Assembly (NCBI GenBank): GCA_945483375.1 | Contig: CALYRQ010000073.1 | Span: forward strand, 1-5,542 | Origin: an uncultured Elusimicrobia bacterium | GTDB lineage: Bacteria > Elusimicrobiota > Elusimicrobia > Elusimicrobiales > Elusimicrobiaceae | Length of the DNA stretch: 5,542 nucleotides | Direction: 5' to 3' | Part shown: piece by piece, positions 1 to 5,542 of the stretch | How positions within the stretch are numbered: position 1 is the stretch's first letter | Layout: every line of letters starts with the position of its first letter | Translations under genes and position numbers: made by a program | Notes under the pieces: generated by a model | The model's input: the letters and a program-made list of their open reading frames with translations, nothing else | Databases searched by the model: none | What the model was told of the DNA's origin: nothing

Positions 1-390
1 TTGGATAAAAACGAATTTGGTTTAGTCTATTTAGAAAAATATTTTGCGTTTCCGAACCCGCAAAACGTGCCGGATTTACTCGCCACGCTCACTTATTTTA
101 CGGCCGCCGCGGTAGCCAAAGCAGTGACGGATTTTGTACCCCAAAACGCCCAAAAAGAACTGGTGGTTTCCGGCGGCGGGTGTTACAACCAAACGCTGTT
201 AAAATTTCTGAGAGAACTTCTTCCGCACATCAACGTAACCACCACGATTGCCTATGGGATTGACCCGCAGGCCAAAGAAGCCGCGGCGTTTGCGCTTTTC
301 GGCTGGCTGGCGCTTAAACGCCAAATAAACCACTGCGCGCACGCAACGGGCGCGCGGGAAAATACCGTTTTGGGGAAAATTACTTTATGA
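1..390 (+). CDS. anmK: Anhydro-N-acetylmuramic acid kinase, C-terminal part (5' end outside window)
   Basis: AnmK uses ATP and water to open the 1,6-anhydro ring of anhydroMurNAc, giving MurNAc-6-phosphate, a cytoplasmic step of peptidoglycan recycling that feeds MurQ. The window shows 129 C-terminal residues of a protein that is usually about 370 long, so the TTG at position 1 is almost certainly an internal Leu codon and the gene starts upstream. Family features seen: EFGLVYLEKYF (5-15), matching the segment after the usual STGRE motif; DLLATLTYFTAAAVAKAV (25-42), the helix before the nucleotide-binding strand; VVSGGGCYN (55-63), the ASKHA-fold Gly-rich turn; DPQAKEAAAFALFGW (88-102), resembling the conserved EAxAFA segment; and the C-terminal TGARENTVLGKI (116-127), close to the family's TGAxxxxVLGxI ending. 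The stop overlaps the nagZ start (ATGA, 387-390), so the two are probably cotranscribed and translationally coupled. No frameshift is visible. The assignment is firm; the N-terminal half cannot be judged. Confidence 0.93.
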   Translation: MDKNEFGLVYLEKYFAFPNPQNVPDLLATLTYFTAAAVAKAVTDFVPQNAQKELVVSGGGCYNQTLLKFLRELLPHINVTTTIAYGIDPQAKEAAAFALFGWLALKRQINHCAHATGARENTVLGKITL

Positions 391-1793
391 ACGTAAACCG
401 CTTGATTTATCCCGGTTTTTGGTTCGGAAATACGAACAAACAAGTCGTCTTGGAAATGGCGCGGCGCGGCGCAGGGGGATTTTGCATTTACGGCGGCACG
501 CGCGAAGCGGTAAAAGAACTCATCCGCGAACTGCGCGCAAACTCGCCCCTCGCTCATTTATTTATTTGCGCCGATTATGAGGACGGATTGGGACGCTGGA
601 TTGGCGGAGAACCGTGGGTATTATCCAACTTAGCCGTCGGTGCAAGCGCAAGCGAAAAAATCGCTTACCAAAAAGGGTTGACGCTGGCGCGCGAGGCGCG
701 CGCGTTGGGAGTGGACTGGGTATTCGCCCCCGTGCTGGATCTGTGCGACGAACCCCAAAACCCCATTGTAAACACCCGCTCGTTCGGCGCAAACCCGCAT
801 CTTGTTGCCCGTTTGGGTGCGGCCTTATGCAAGGGCCTTTCGGACGGCGGCGTTCTGAACAGTATTAAACATTTCCCCGGCCACGGGCGCACCGCCCAGG
901 ATTCTCACCTGGGACTGCCCGTTTTGCACCGCACGCTGAAAGAACTGCAAGAAAACGAACTTGTCCCGTTTGCGCACGCACTGCCGGCGGCAGACAGCGT
1001 GATGATTGGGCATTTATTAATTCCGTCCTTGGACGAGCAAAACCCCGCCTCGCTTTCCCATAAAATCATCACGGACATCCTTAAAGAAAAAATGAATTTT
1101 GGCGGCCTCGTGTTTACGGACGCGCTGTGCATGAAAGCCATCGGCGATGAAAAACAGGCTTCTTTAAAAGCCTTACAGGCGGGGGCGCATATTTTATTGG
1201 CGGCGGAGGATTCCGTTGCGCTGTCCGACTTTTTAGAAAAGAATCCGCCGTCGGATGAAATCATCGCCGAGTCCGAAAAGTTGCAAAACGCGCTGGTGCA
1301 AAAACTCACGTCTGCGCCGAAAGAAGGATTATCCCCCCAAGCTTTTAACGCGCGCTACGCGCCGGATTGTGCCGTTTGGACGGGAGAAAATGTACGGTTG
1401 GAACGCGGCCAAACCGCCGCTTATTTAGAACTTGGGAACAACGAACTTTTTGCCGCACAAGATTTTTTAAATGCACTGCAAAACGCAGGCATACGCCTGG
1501 TAAAGGCGGGAGAGGAAGCCGACGCGCTGCTGGCCATTTCGTTCTCTAACTACAAGGCGTTTAAAGGGCGTATTAACTTGTCGTCCGAAGAACAAAGAGC
1601 TTTGGAAAACGCGGCCGCACAATACAAAAAATCGGTTTTTATCAGCTTTGGAAGCCCGTTCGGCGCGGAAAAAATTTCCGCCTTAACGGCGCGGCTGTTC
1701 TTGTTCAGCCCCGCGCGGGAAGCACAAACCTGCGCGGCGCAAATCCTGCGGGGCCGACAGCAAGCGCACGGAAAAATCCCCGTACAGTTATAA
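387..1793 (+). CDS. nagZ: Beta-N-acetylglucosaminidase, glycoside hydrolase family 3 (NagZ-like)
   Basis: This enzyme hydrolyses GlcNAc from muropeptide-derived GlcNAc-anhydroMurNAc, supplying the substrate of AnmK, encoded immediately upstream. The 468-residue protein has an N-terminal TIM barrel (about 1-300). ADYEDGLGR (62-70) replaces the common DxEGG segment, and NPIVNTRSFG (125-134) is the substrate-binding loop. KHFPGHG (161-167) followed by DSH (172-174) carries the His/Asp dyad that serves as acid/base in NagZ. VFTDALCMK (242-250) places the expected nucleophile at Asp245. A further domain of about 150 residues (about 320-468) ends in GKIPVQL, as GH3 C-terminal domains often do. E. 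coli NagZ is a single domain of about 340 residues, so this form is closer in layout to two-domain NagZ such as that of Bacillus. There is no signal peptide or lipobox, so it is probably cytoplasmic. The ATG is chosen because it overlaps the anmK stop; only a weak GGGGAAA precedes it at 372-378. The 3' end overlaps comEC by 6 bases. Confidence 0.93.
   Translation: MNVNRLIYPGFWFGNTNKQVVLEMARRGAGGFCIYGGTREAVKELIRELRANSPLAHLFICADYEDGLGRWIGGEPWVLSNLAVGASASEKIAYQKGLTLAREARALGVDWVFAPVLDLCDEPQNPIVNTRSFGANPHLVARLGAALCKGLSDGGVLNSIKHFPGHGRTAQDSHLGLPVLHRTLKELQENELVPFAHALPAADSVMIGHLLIPSLDEQNPASLSHKIITDILKEKMNFGGLVFTDALCMKAIGDEKQASLKALQAGAHILLAAEDSVALSDFLEKNPPSDEIIAESEKLQNALVQKLTSAPKEGLSPQAFNARYAPDCAVWTGENVRLERGQTAAYLELGNNELFAAQDFLNALQNAGIRLVKAGEEADALLAISFSNYKAFKGRINLSSEEQRALENAAAQYKKSVFISFGSPFGAEKISALTARLFLFSPAREAQTCAAQILRGRQQAHGKIPVQL
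1788..1793. other. Shared palindromic double stop codon between convergent nagZ and comEC
   Basis: The six bases TTATAA are their own reverse complement. On the plus strand they read Leu-stop for nagZ (TTA, TAA) and on the minus strand Leu-stop for comEC (TTA, TAA). Both proteins therefore end in Leu encoded by the other gene's stop triplet. There is no intergenic space for a dedicated terminator, so transcription from each side must run into the other gene or stop inside coding sequence. Confidence 0.95.
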
Positions 1794-3641
1794 TTTGATT
1801 TTCACCGTATCGTTTAGCCGTCCATGTACGATAGAGCCGTCCGCTTTGCGCAAAAAACGCGCCTGCGCGCCGATACACCATTCGCCGCCGGACGTTTCAA
1901 AACAGTAAGACACGTCGTCTTTCTCCGTACCCGAGTACCCCTTGTTTTCCCATAACCGTCCGTCTTTGGTTTCGTGCAGACCCCACACCATGTGCACTCG
2001 CACGGGACCGACGGAGAACAACTCTCTGGGCCAAACTTCTTCAAACGGCAAAACGGTTTTATCGGCCAATAACTCCCACGCATAGTTCGGCTCCGCCGAA
2101 AACGGTAAAAATACGTCAGCCCGGCGAATACCCGTTTTATATAACGCGGGAAGCATTTTCTCTTCTTTAATACCGTCCCCCAACACGAAGGTTTCCCCTC
2201 CGCGCAACCGCACCACGGCGGAAGAACGGTTCCACTCGTTCAGCAAATATACCTCCGCCTCCGGCCGGGCAACATACTGTACGGCCAGCACAAGCGCCAT
2301 AAACGCGAAACACGCCGGCGCGATTTTGCGCGCAAAATTTTTAAGCGGCAAATTGAAAAGCAAAAAGAGCCCCGCATAATACGCCGCCACCGTTCCCATT
2401 CCCCACGAAGACGCAGGAAGCGCAGATATTTTAAACGAGGCGAAAAATTCCACCAGCGTTTTAAACAGCCACAACATTCCGTAAAGCGGCCAATATAATA
2501 CACCGCCCGCATGCAAGGCATAAAGAGCCGAATAGGCAAACCCAAGAGCCATTACGCACGACGCGAGCGGCACCAAAATCATATTGGACGCAAGGCCCGT
2601 CAGCGACACTTTATAAAATACGTTGGTAAACACCGGCAGTAATACAAGTTGCGTGGAAAGCGTGGCCAGAAAAATCTGTACGAAAAAGGCAAGCCATTTA
2701 GGCCAGTTGGCGGGAGGCTGATAATTGTTCAAACAAACGATAATCGCCAAGGTGGCAAGGAAAGACATTTGAAACCCGGTCTCAAATACCGCCGCCGGAT
2801 GAAAACACAAAATAACAAAGCACGAAACCAACAGGCCTTGAAACACGCCACTGTTGCGCCCGAGCAAATACCCCGCGCAAACGCAAACCGTCATAAAATA
2901 CGCGCGCACCAAAGGCGCGTCCGCTCCCGCCACCAGGGTATATACGCCCGCGGCCGCCAGTGCGAAAAACATCATCTTCCGCCGACCGAATCCCGCAAAA
3001 GAACAAATAAAAAGTACAATCAGCGTTACAAAACCCACGTTACCGCCGGAAGCCACCAATAAATGAATGGCGCCGCTGTCCTGAAACGCACTATACAAAT
3101 CCTGCGGAAACTCGCCGCGTTCCCCCAGCGTAACGCCGCCGGCAATTCCCGCCAGTTCCGGCGGGAAAGATTCGTCAAACGAACGCAAAACGGCCGTGCG
3201 CGCACGGCGTATCCAACGGAGCAAAAACGGAGCGGATTTTATAACGGCGGTGTCCGACGCTTTTATTTCCGTAAAAATATTTTTAAGTGCCAGATAATCC
3301 CGCCAATCGAAATTACCCAGTAAATTTACGCCATACGGTTTTTGCAGTTTGCCGGAAATTTGTATTTCGTCTTTCCACTCCGGCTCAAAATTTTTAAAAC
3401 GCGCATATACGGTGCCTTCCGCCGGCGAGCCGTTTACGGACGTTACTTTTACCGCCGCGTTGCGCCCGCTCGCTTTGGAAACGGAAAAGCCGTCCACAAG
3501 GCCCGTTAGGGTTACTTGTTTTTCGGGGATAAAATGGAAAACGTCCCGCTTAGCGGGAGCGGGACTGTAACAGAAAACGAGGGTTAAAATATATGCCGCC
3601 AGCACCCACAACAGCGGCCGTTTATAAACGTCCGGATGCAT
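1788..3641 (-). CDS. comEC: ComEC/Rec2-family DNA-uptake channel with a C-terminal domain lacking the metallo-beta-lactamase metal motif
   Basis: ComEC forms the inner-membrane channel that carries single-stranded DNA into the cytoplasm during natural transformation. The 617-residue protein begins with one hydrophobic segment (about 9-25). A soluble, beta-rich region (about 35-135) follows, of the DUF4131/OB type, ending in the family-like NLLGNFDWRDYL (107-118). The competence domain (about 145-460) has GIAGGVTLGERGEFP (165-179), the core HLLVASGGNVG (193-203, versus the common HLLAISGLHVG) and many hydrophobic helices. The C-terminal soluble part (about 461-617) has the layout of the family's metallo-beta-lactamase domain. 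However, LNEWNRS stands where DVGQGD is expected, and FSAEPNYAW (515-523) stands where THPHADHIGG is expected, so no HxHxDH is present. The protein is shorter than the 750-780 residues of the E. coli and Bacillus proteins. The ATG overlaps the recR stop (TAATG) without a clear Shine-Dalgarno sequence, suggesting translational coupling. The family call is firm; a working competence role is inference. Confidence 0.92.
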   Translation of the reverse strand: MHPDVYKRPLLWVLAAYILTLVFCYSPAPAKRDVFHFIPEKQVTLTGLVDGFSVSKASGRNAAVKVTSVNGSPAEGTVYARFKNFEPEWKDEIQISGKLQKPYGVNLLGNFDWRDYLALKNIFTEIKASDTAVIKSAPFLLRWIRRARTAVLRSFDESFPPELAGIAGGVTLGERGEFPQDLYSAFQDSGAIHLLVASGGNVGFVTLIVLFICSFAGFGRRKMMFFALAAAGVYTLVAGADAPLVRAYFMTVCVCAGYLLGRNSGVFQGLLVSCFVILCFHPAAVFETGFQMSFLATLAIIVCLNNYQPPANWPKWLAFFVQIFLATLSTQLVLLPVFTNVFYKVSLTGLASNMILVPLASCVMALGFAYSALYALHAGGVLYWPLYGMLWLFKTLVEFFASFKISALPASSWGMGTVAAYYAGLFLLFNLPLKNFARKIAPACFAFMALVLAVQYVARPEAEVYLLNEWNRSSAVVRLRGGETFVLGDGIKEEKMLPALYKTGIRRADVFLPFSAEPNYAWELLADKTVLPFEEVWPRELFSVGPVRVHMVWGLHETKDGRLWENKGYSGTEKDDVSYCFETSGGEWCIGAQARFLRKADGSIVHGRLNDTVKIKL

Positions 3642-4234
3642 TAGAGTTTGGTGCGGCCTTTTAAAGAGTAACCGAGCGTCATTTCGTCAATATAATCAAT
3701 ATCGCCCCCCAGCGGCACGCCGTAGCCGATACGCGTCACCTGCCCGACAAGGCCGCGCAGTAAATCGGCCAAATATAACGCGGTGGTTTCGCCTTCGCTG
3801 TCCGGGTCGGTGGCGATGATAACTTCCCGCACCGGGGTTTCGGCATGCTGGACGCGTTCCAACAGTTCGCGCACTTTTACCTGTTCCGCACCGCGCCCTT
3901 CCATAGGGGAAATCGCGCCGTGGAGTACGTGATACAACCCTTTGTACGCGCCCGTTTTTTCGATGGCTTCAATATCCTGCGGGTCTTCCACCACGCAGAT
4001 AAGGCCGCGGTCGCGGTCTTGGTCGCGGCAGACGGGGCAGAGGTCGCTCTCGCTGTAGGAAAAGCAAACGGAGCAGAGTTTTACGTCCTGCTTCATCGTT
4101 AAAAGCGCGTTTACAAATTCTTCCGTTTCTCCCTGCGAAGCGCGCAAAAAATACGCGGCAAAACGCTCCGCCTGACGGGGACCCACCCCCGGCAGCCTGC
4201 GAAGCGCGCGGACTAAACGGTCTAGACTTTTCAT
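3641..4234 (-). CDS. recR: Recombination mediator protein RecR
   Basis: RecR works with RecO (and RecF) to load RecA on SSB-coated single-stranded DNA at gaps and stalled forks. It forms ring-like oligomers in the cytoplasm. The 197-residue length is typical. Domains in order: an N-terminal helix-hairpin-helix with LPGVGPRQAERFA (14-26); a four-cysteine zinc finger, C54-x2-C57-x8-C66-x2-C69; a TOPRIM domain from about residue 77, with ICVVEDPQDIEAIE (79-92) and ATDPDSEGETTA (141-152) holding the conserved acidic residues; and the C-terminal RIGYGVPLGGDIDYIDEMTL (168-187), matching the family's GVPxGGxxxYxDExTL signature. All expected key residues are present. The ATG lies 3 bases after the dnaX stop, and its own TAA shares one base with the comEC ATG, placing recR mid-operon. 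A GGGGAG (4250-4255, reading minus) lies about 15 bases upstream of the ATG, too far for a strong ribosome site, so coupling to dnaX translation is likely. Confidence 0.98.
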   Translation of the reverse strand: MKSLDRLVRALRRLPGVGPRQAERFAAYFLRASQGETEEFVNALLTMKQDVKLCSVCFSYSESDLCPVCRDQDRDRGLICVVEDPQDIEAIEKTGAYKGLYHVLHGAISPMEGRGAEQVKVRELLERVQHAETPVREVIIATDPDSEGETTALYLADLLRGLVGQVTRIGYGVPLGGDIDYIDEMTLGYSLKGRTKL

Positions 4235-4237
4235 AAA

Positions 4238-5542
4238 CTAAGCGAGTAACTCCCCGGGAATGACTTCCAAAATTTCTTTAAGTTCTTCCGGCGCGTCTTT
4301 CGCCGCCGTGTAAGAAGAAGGCGCAATATCCGCCGCAAAATTTCCGTTTACAAAAGGTTCTTCGTCCGAAATAACGTTGTTGTTTGAAACGGCGGCTTGT
4401 TTAACCGCGGCCGGTTTGCCGGAGCGCGCGTGGGCGCGTTTGGCTGCGGGAGAAACGGCTTCCTCCGCCGGAGCCGTGCCCAGTTTAAATTTAATCGCGC
4501 GGCCGGAAAGCTGCTGGGCGGCGTTTTCCAAATCCGCCAGTTTGTTTTGCGCGGGGATTTGGTAGAACTCTTTGCCGGGAGGAAAACCCAGCGTCCATTC
4601 GCTTTCCCCAAACGTCACGGAGCAGTTCGTCATCACGTCGTACACGAACGGGCTCTTTTCAAAATGTTTGAGCATTTTATCCCAAAGTTGGCGGTTGGAA
4701 ATCGCGGTATTTAATGCGGGCGCGTCGTCCAACGGCGCGGCGGGCGTAATTTTTTCAGCCGCCGGAGTTGGGGCAAAAGCGGGTTTGGCCGCCGGTTCCT
4801 GCGTAACGGACGGCGCGGGTTTGGCAAAAGACGGTTTTTCAAACGATGCGGAAGCAAACGTTTTTTCCGCCGGCGTAGGCGCGGCGGCCTGCGTGAAAGA
4901 CGAAGACGCAGAACGCGGCGCAGCCTTTTGAACGGACGGAGTCTGGCGGGCGGGCGGTACGGACGGGCCGGACGAAACGGCTCCGCCGCCGCGTTCCAAC
5001 GCTTCCAAACGGCGCACAAAACCTTCAATATCCAGGCAACTGTCCATCACGGTAAACATACCGACTTCCGTACTGATAAGCGCGTTGTCCGAAAATTTAA
5101 CTTCTTCGATAATTTTGTTGGTTTTGCGGGAAATCTGCGCCAAAAAACCGGGGCTTACTCCGTCAATAATCTGCTTGGCGCCTTCAAACGGTTCTTCCCC
5201 CTGACCGAGCACAAAATAAAACAAATCGCCGAGCGCATTTTTTAAATCTTTCAAAAAAGAATTGGCGTCAAAACCTTCGGCTTTGAGCGTATCAAATACT
5301 TGGTGAAGCGCGGCGGCGTCTTTTTGCACCAGCGCGCGCACGGCGTTTCCAATCAGTTCGTCCGGCGTGAGCCCCAGCATTTCGCCCACCAGTTTTTCGT
5401 CAATTTTATTGCCGGAATACGCAATCGCGCGGTCCATTAACGTCAGCGCGTCGCGCATGGCGCCGCCCGCGTTTTTGGCGATGATTTTCGCCGCGCCGGG
5501 CGTCAAATCGATATTTTCCGCACCGGCCAGGTCCAACAGGTG
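4238..5542 (-). CDS. dnaX: DNA polymerase III subunits tau/gamma, C-terminal part (5' end outside window)
   Basis: DnaX is the clamp-loader ATPase that loads the sliding clamp; its tau form also tethers the polymerase. The frame is open to the window edge (HLLDLAGAEN...), so 434 C-terminal residues are visible. The Walker motifs, zinc-binding residues and probably about 200 residues lie outside. Seen here: the end of the AAA+ module with GGAMRDALTLMDRAI (26-40 of the fragment), containing the sensor-2 Arg; the helical collar domain III (about 45-185), with EMLGLTP and FLKDLKNALGDLFYFVLG; a Pro/Ala/Ser-rich linker (about 186-276); a folded tau-specific domain (about 279-355, NRQLWDKMLKHFEKS onward); a second Ala-rich linker; and a C-terminal tail, PEELKEILEVIPGELLA, of the kind that ends many DnaX proteins. 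The presence of this region indicates a full tau. No A AAA AAG slip site was found near the end of domain III. It heads the minus-strand cluster and is followed 3 bases later by recR. The TTG near the edge is not taken as a start. Confidence 0.96.
   Translation of the reverse strand, partial: HLLDLAGAENIDLTPGAAKIIAKNAGGAMRDALTLMDRAIAYSGNKIDEKLVGEMLGLTPDELIGNAVRALVQKDAAALHQVFDTLKAEGFDANSFLKDLKNALGDLFYFVLGQGEEPFEGAKQIIDGVSPGFLAQISRKTNKIIEEVKFSDNALISTEVGMFTVMDSCLDIEGFVRRLEALERGGGAVSSGPSVPPARQTPSVQKAAPRSASSSFTQAAAPTPAEKTFASASFEKPSFAKPAPSVTQEPAAKPAFAPTPAAEKITPAAPLDDAPALNTAISNRQLWDKMLKHFEKSPFVYDVMTNCSVTFGESEWTLGFPPGKEFYQIPAQNKLADLENAAQQLSGRAIKFKLGTAPAEEAVSPAAKRAHARSGKPAAVKQAAVSNNNVISDEEPFVNGNFAADIAPSSYTAAKDAPEELKEILEVIPGELLA
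4709..4987 (-). other. Low-complexity Pro/Ala/Ser linker segment of DnaX (tau)
   Basis: This stretch encodes about 93 residues dominated by Pro, Ala, Ser and Lys, with loosely repeated KPxF and PTPAxEK units (for example FEKPSF, AKPAF, TPAEK, TPAAEK). Such linkers are known to join domain III of DnaX to the tau-specific region and are flexible. The degenerate GCG/CCG/AAA composition also opens spurious frames rich in Arg and Pro on both strands, which are not genes. Confidence 0.8.

Noticed and set aside
252..557. Minus-strand open frame spanning the anmK/nagZ junction.
   Set aside because: It is antisense to two well-identified genes, and the protein has no recognisable motif.
905..1309. 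Minus-strand open frame of 134 codons, rich in Ser and Cys.
   Set aside because: It lies wholly antisense to nagZ across the catalytic region, has no family features, and its Ser/Cys-rich composition is what the complement of Lys/Glu/Ala codons produces.
1665..1681. Perfect inverted repeat with a 7-base stem (GCGGAAA/TTTCCGC) and AAA loop, near a second short stem (CGCC/GGCG), inside the nagZ 3' end; possible terminator for the comEC transcript.
   Set aside because: The sequence encodes conserved-frame NagZ residues, the second stem is only 4 bp, and no T-run follows the 7-bp hairpin on the minus strand. It is too weak to call a terminator.
2649..3062. Plus-strand open frame of 137 codons, Arg/Lys/Gln-rich.
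   Set aside because: It is antisense to the membrane domain of comEC. The basic, low-hydrophobic composition is the shadow of hydrophobic codons and no domain is recognisable.
4746..4867. Two A6 runs on the coding strand in the dnaX linker (GAA AAA A contexts) as candidate gamma-producing frameshift or transcriptional slippage sites.
   Set aside because: Neither is in the X XXY YYZ phase for ribosomal -1 slippage, and runs of six are short for transcriptional slippage. The position after domain III would be suitable, but sequence support is lacking.
4711..5028. Minus-strand frame made almost entirely of Arg, Pro and Leu, and the opposing plus-strand frames over the same region.
   Set aside because: These are out-of-frame readings of the Pro/Ala linker of DnaX; the compositional bias explains the open frames.
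5534..5536. TTG as a possible start of a short gamma/tau protein.
   Set aside because: The frame continues upstream to the window edge with DnaX-like residues (HL), and the protein would start within the AAA+ module. It is an internal Leu codon of a gene that runs off the window.

Overview
This is a gene-dense bacterial chromosomal window with two convergent gene clusters and no intergenic gap longer than a few bases. Five genes are present. Two are cut by the window edges: anmK at the left and dnaX at the right. The continuous reading frames, tight start/stop overlaps and housekeeping content look like core chromosome. I see no mobile element, tRNA, rRNA, CRISPR array or attachment site.

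Plus strand, 1-1793: the C-terminal part of anmK (anhydro-N-acetylmuramic acid kinase) overlaps nagZ (glycoside hydrolase family 3 beta-N-acetylglucosaminidase) through an ATGA junction. Together they form a cell-wall recycling module. NagZ removes GlcNAc from GlcNAc-1,6-anhydroMurNAc (with or without peptide), and AnmK phosphorylates the released anhydroMurNAc to MurNAc-6-phosphate. NagZ has no signal peptide, so both enzymes are expected in the cytoplasm, the usual arrangement in diderm (Gram-negative type) bacteria.

Minus strand, 5542-1788, in transcription order: dnaX (DNA polymerase III tau/gamma, 5' end outside the window), recR (RecFOR recombination mediator) 3 bases after it, then comEC (DNA-uptake channel), whose ATG overlaps the recR stop in a TAATG junction. 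This links replication, gap repair and competence genes in one likely operon. The small ybaB/ebfC gene that often sits between dnaX and recR is absent. The two clusters meet tail to tail, and nagZ and comEC share a self-complementary TTATAA that supplies the TAA stop of both.

The most notable observation is that the C-terminal domain of ComEC aligns in layout with the metallo-beta-lactamase-like domain of the family but lacks the expected metal-binding motif. The channel part retains the core competence-domain motif. I found no strong case for a wholly new system.

Organism: a diderm bacterium of intermediate GC content with many AAAACG/GCGGC-type codon pairs. I lean weakly towards a gut Elusimicrobiota-like lineage from the general look of the proteins, but the window contains no phylogenetic marker that I can compare, so this is a guess.
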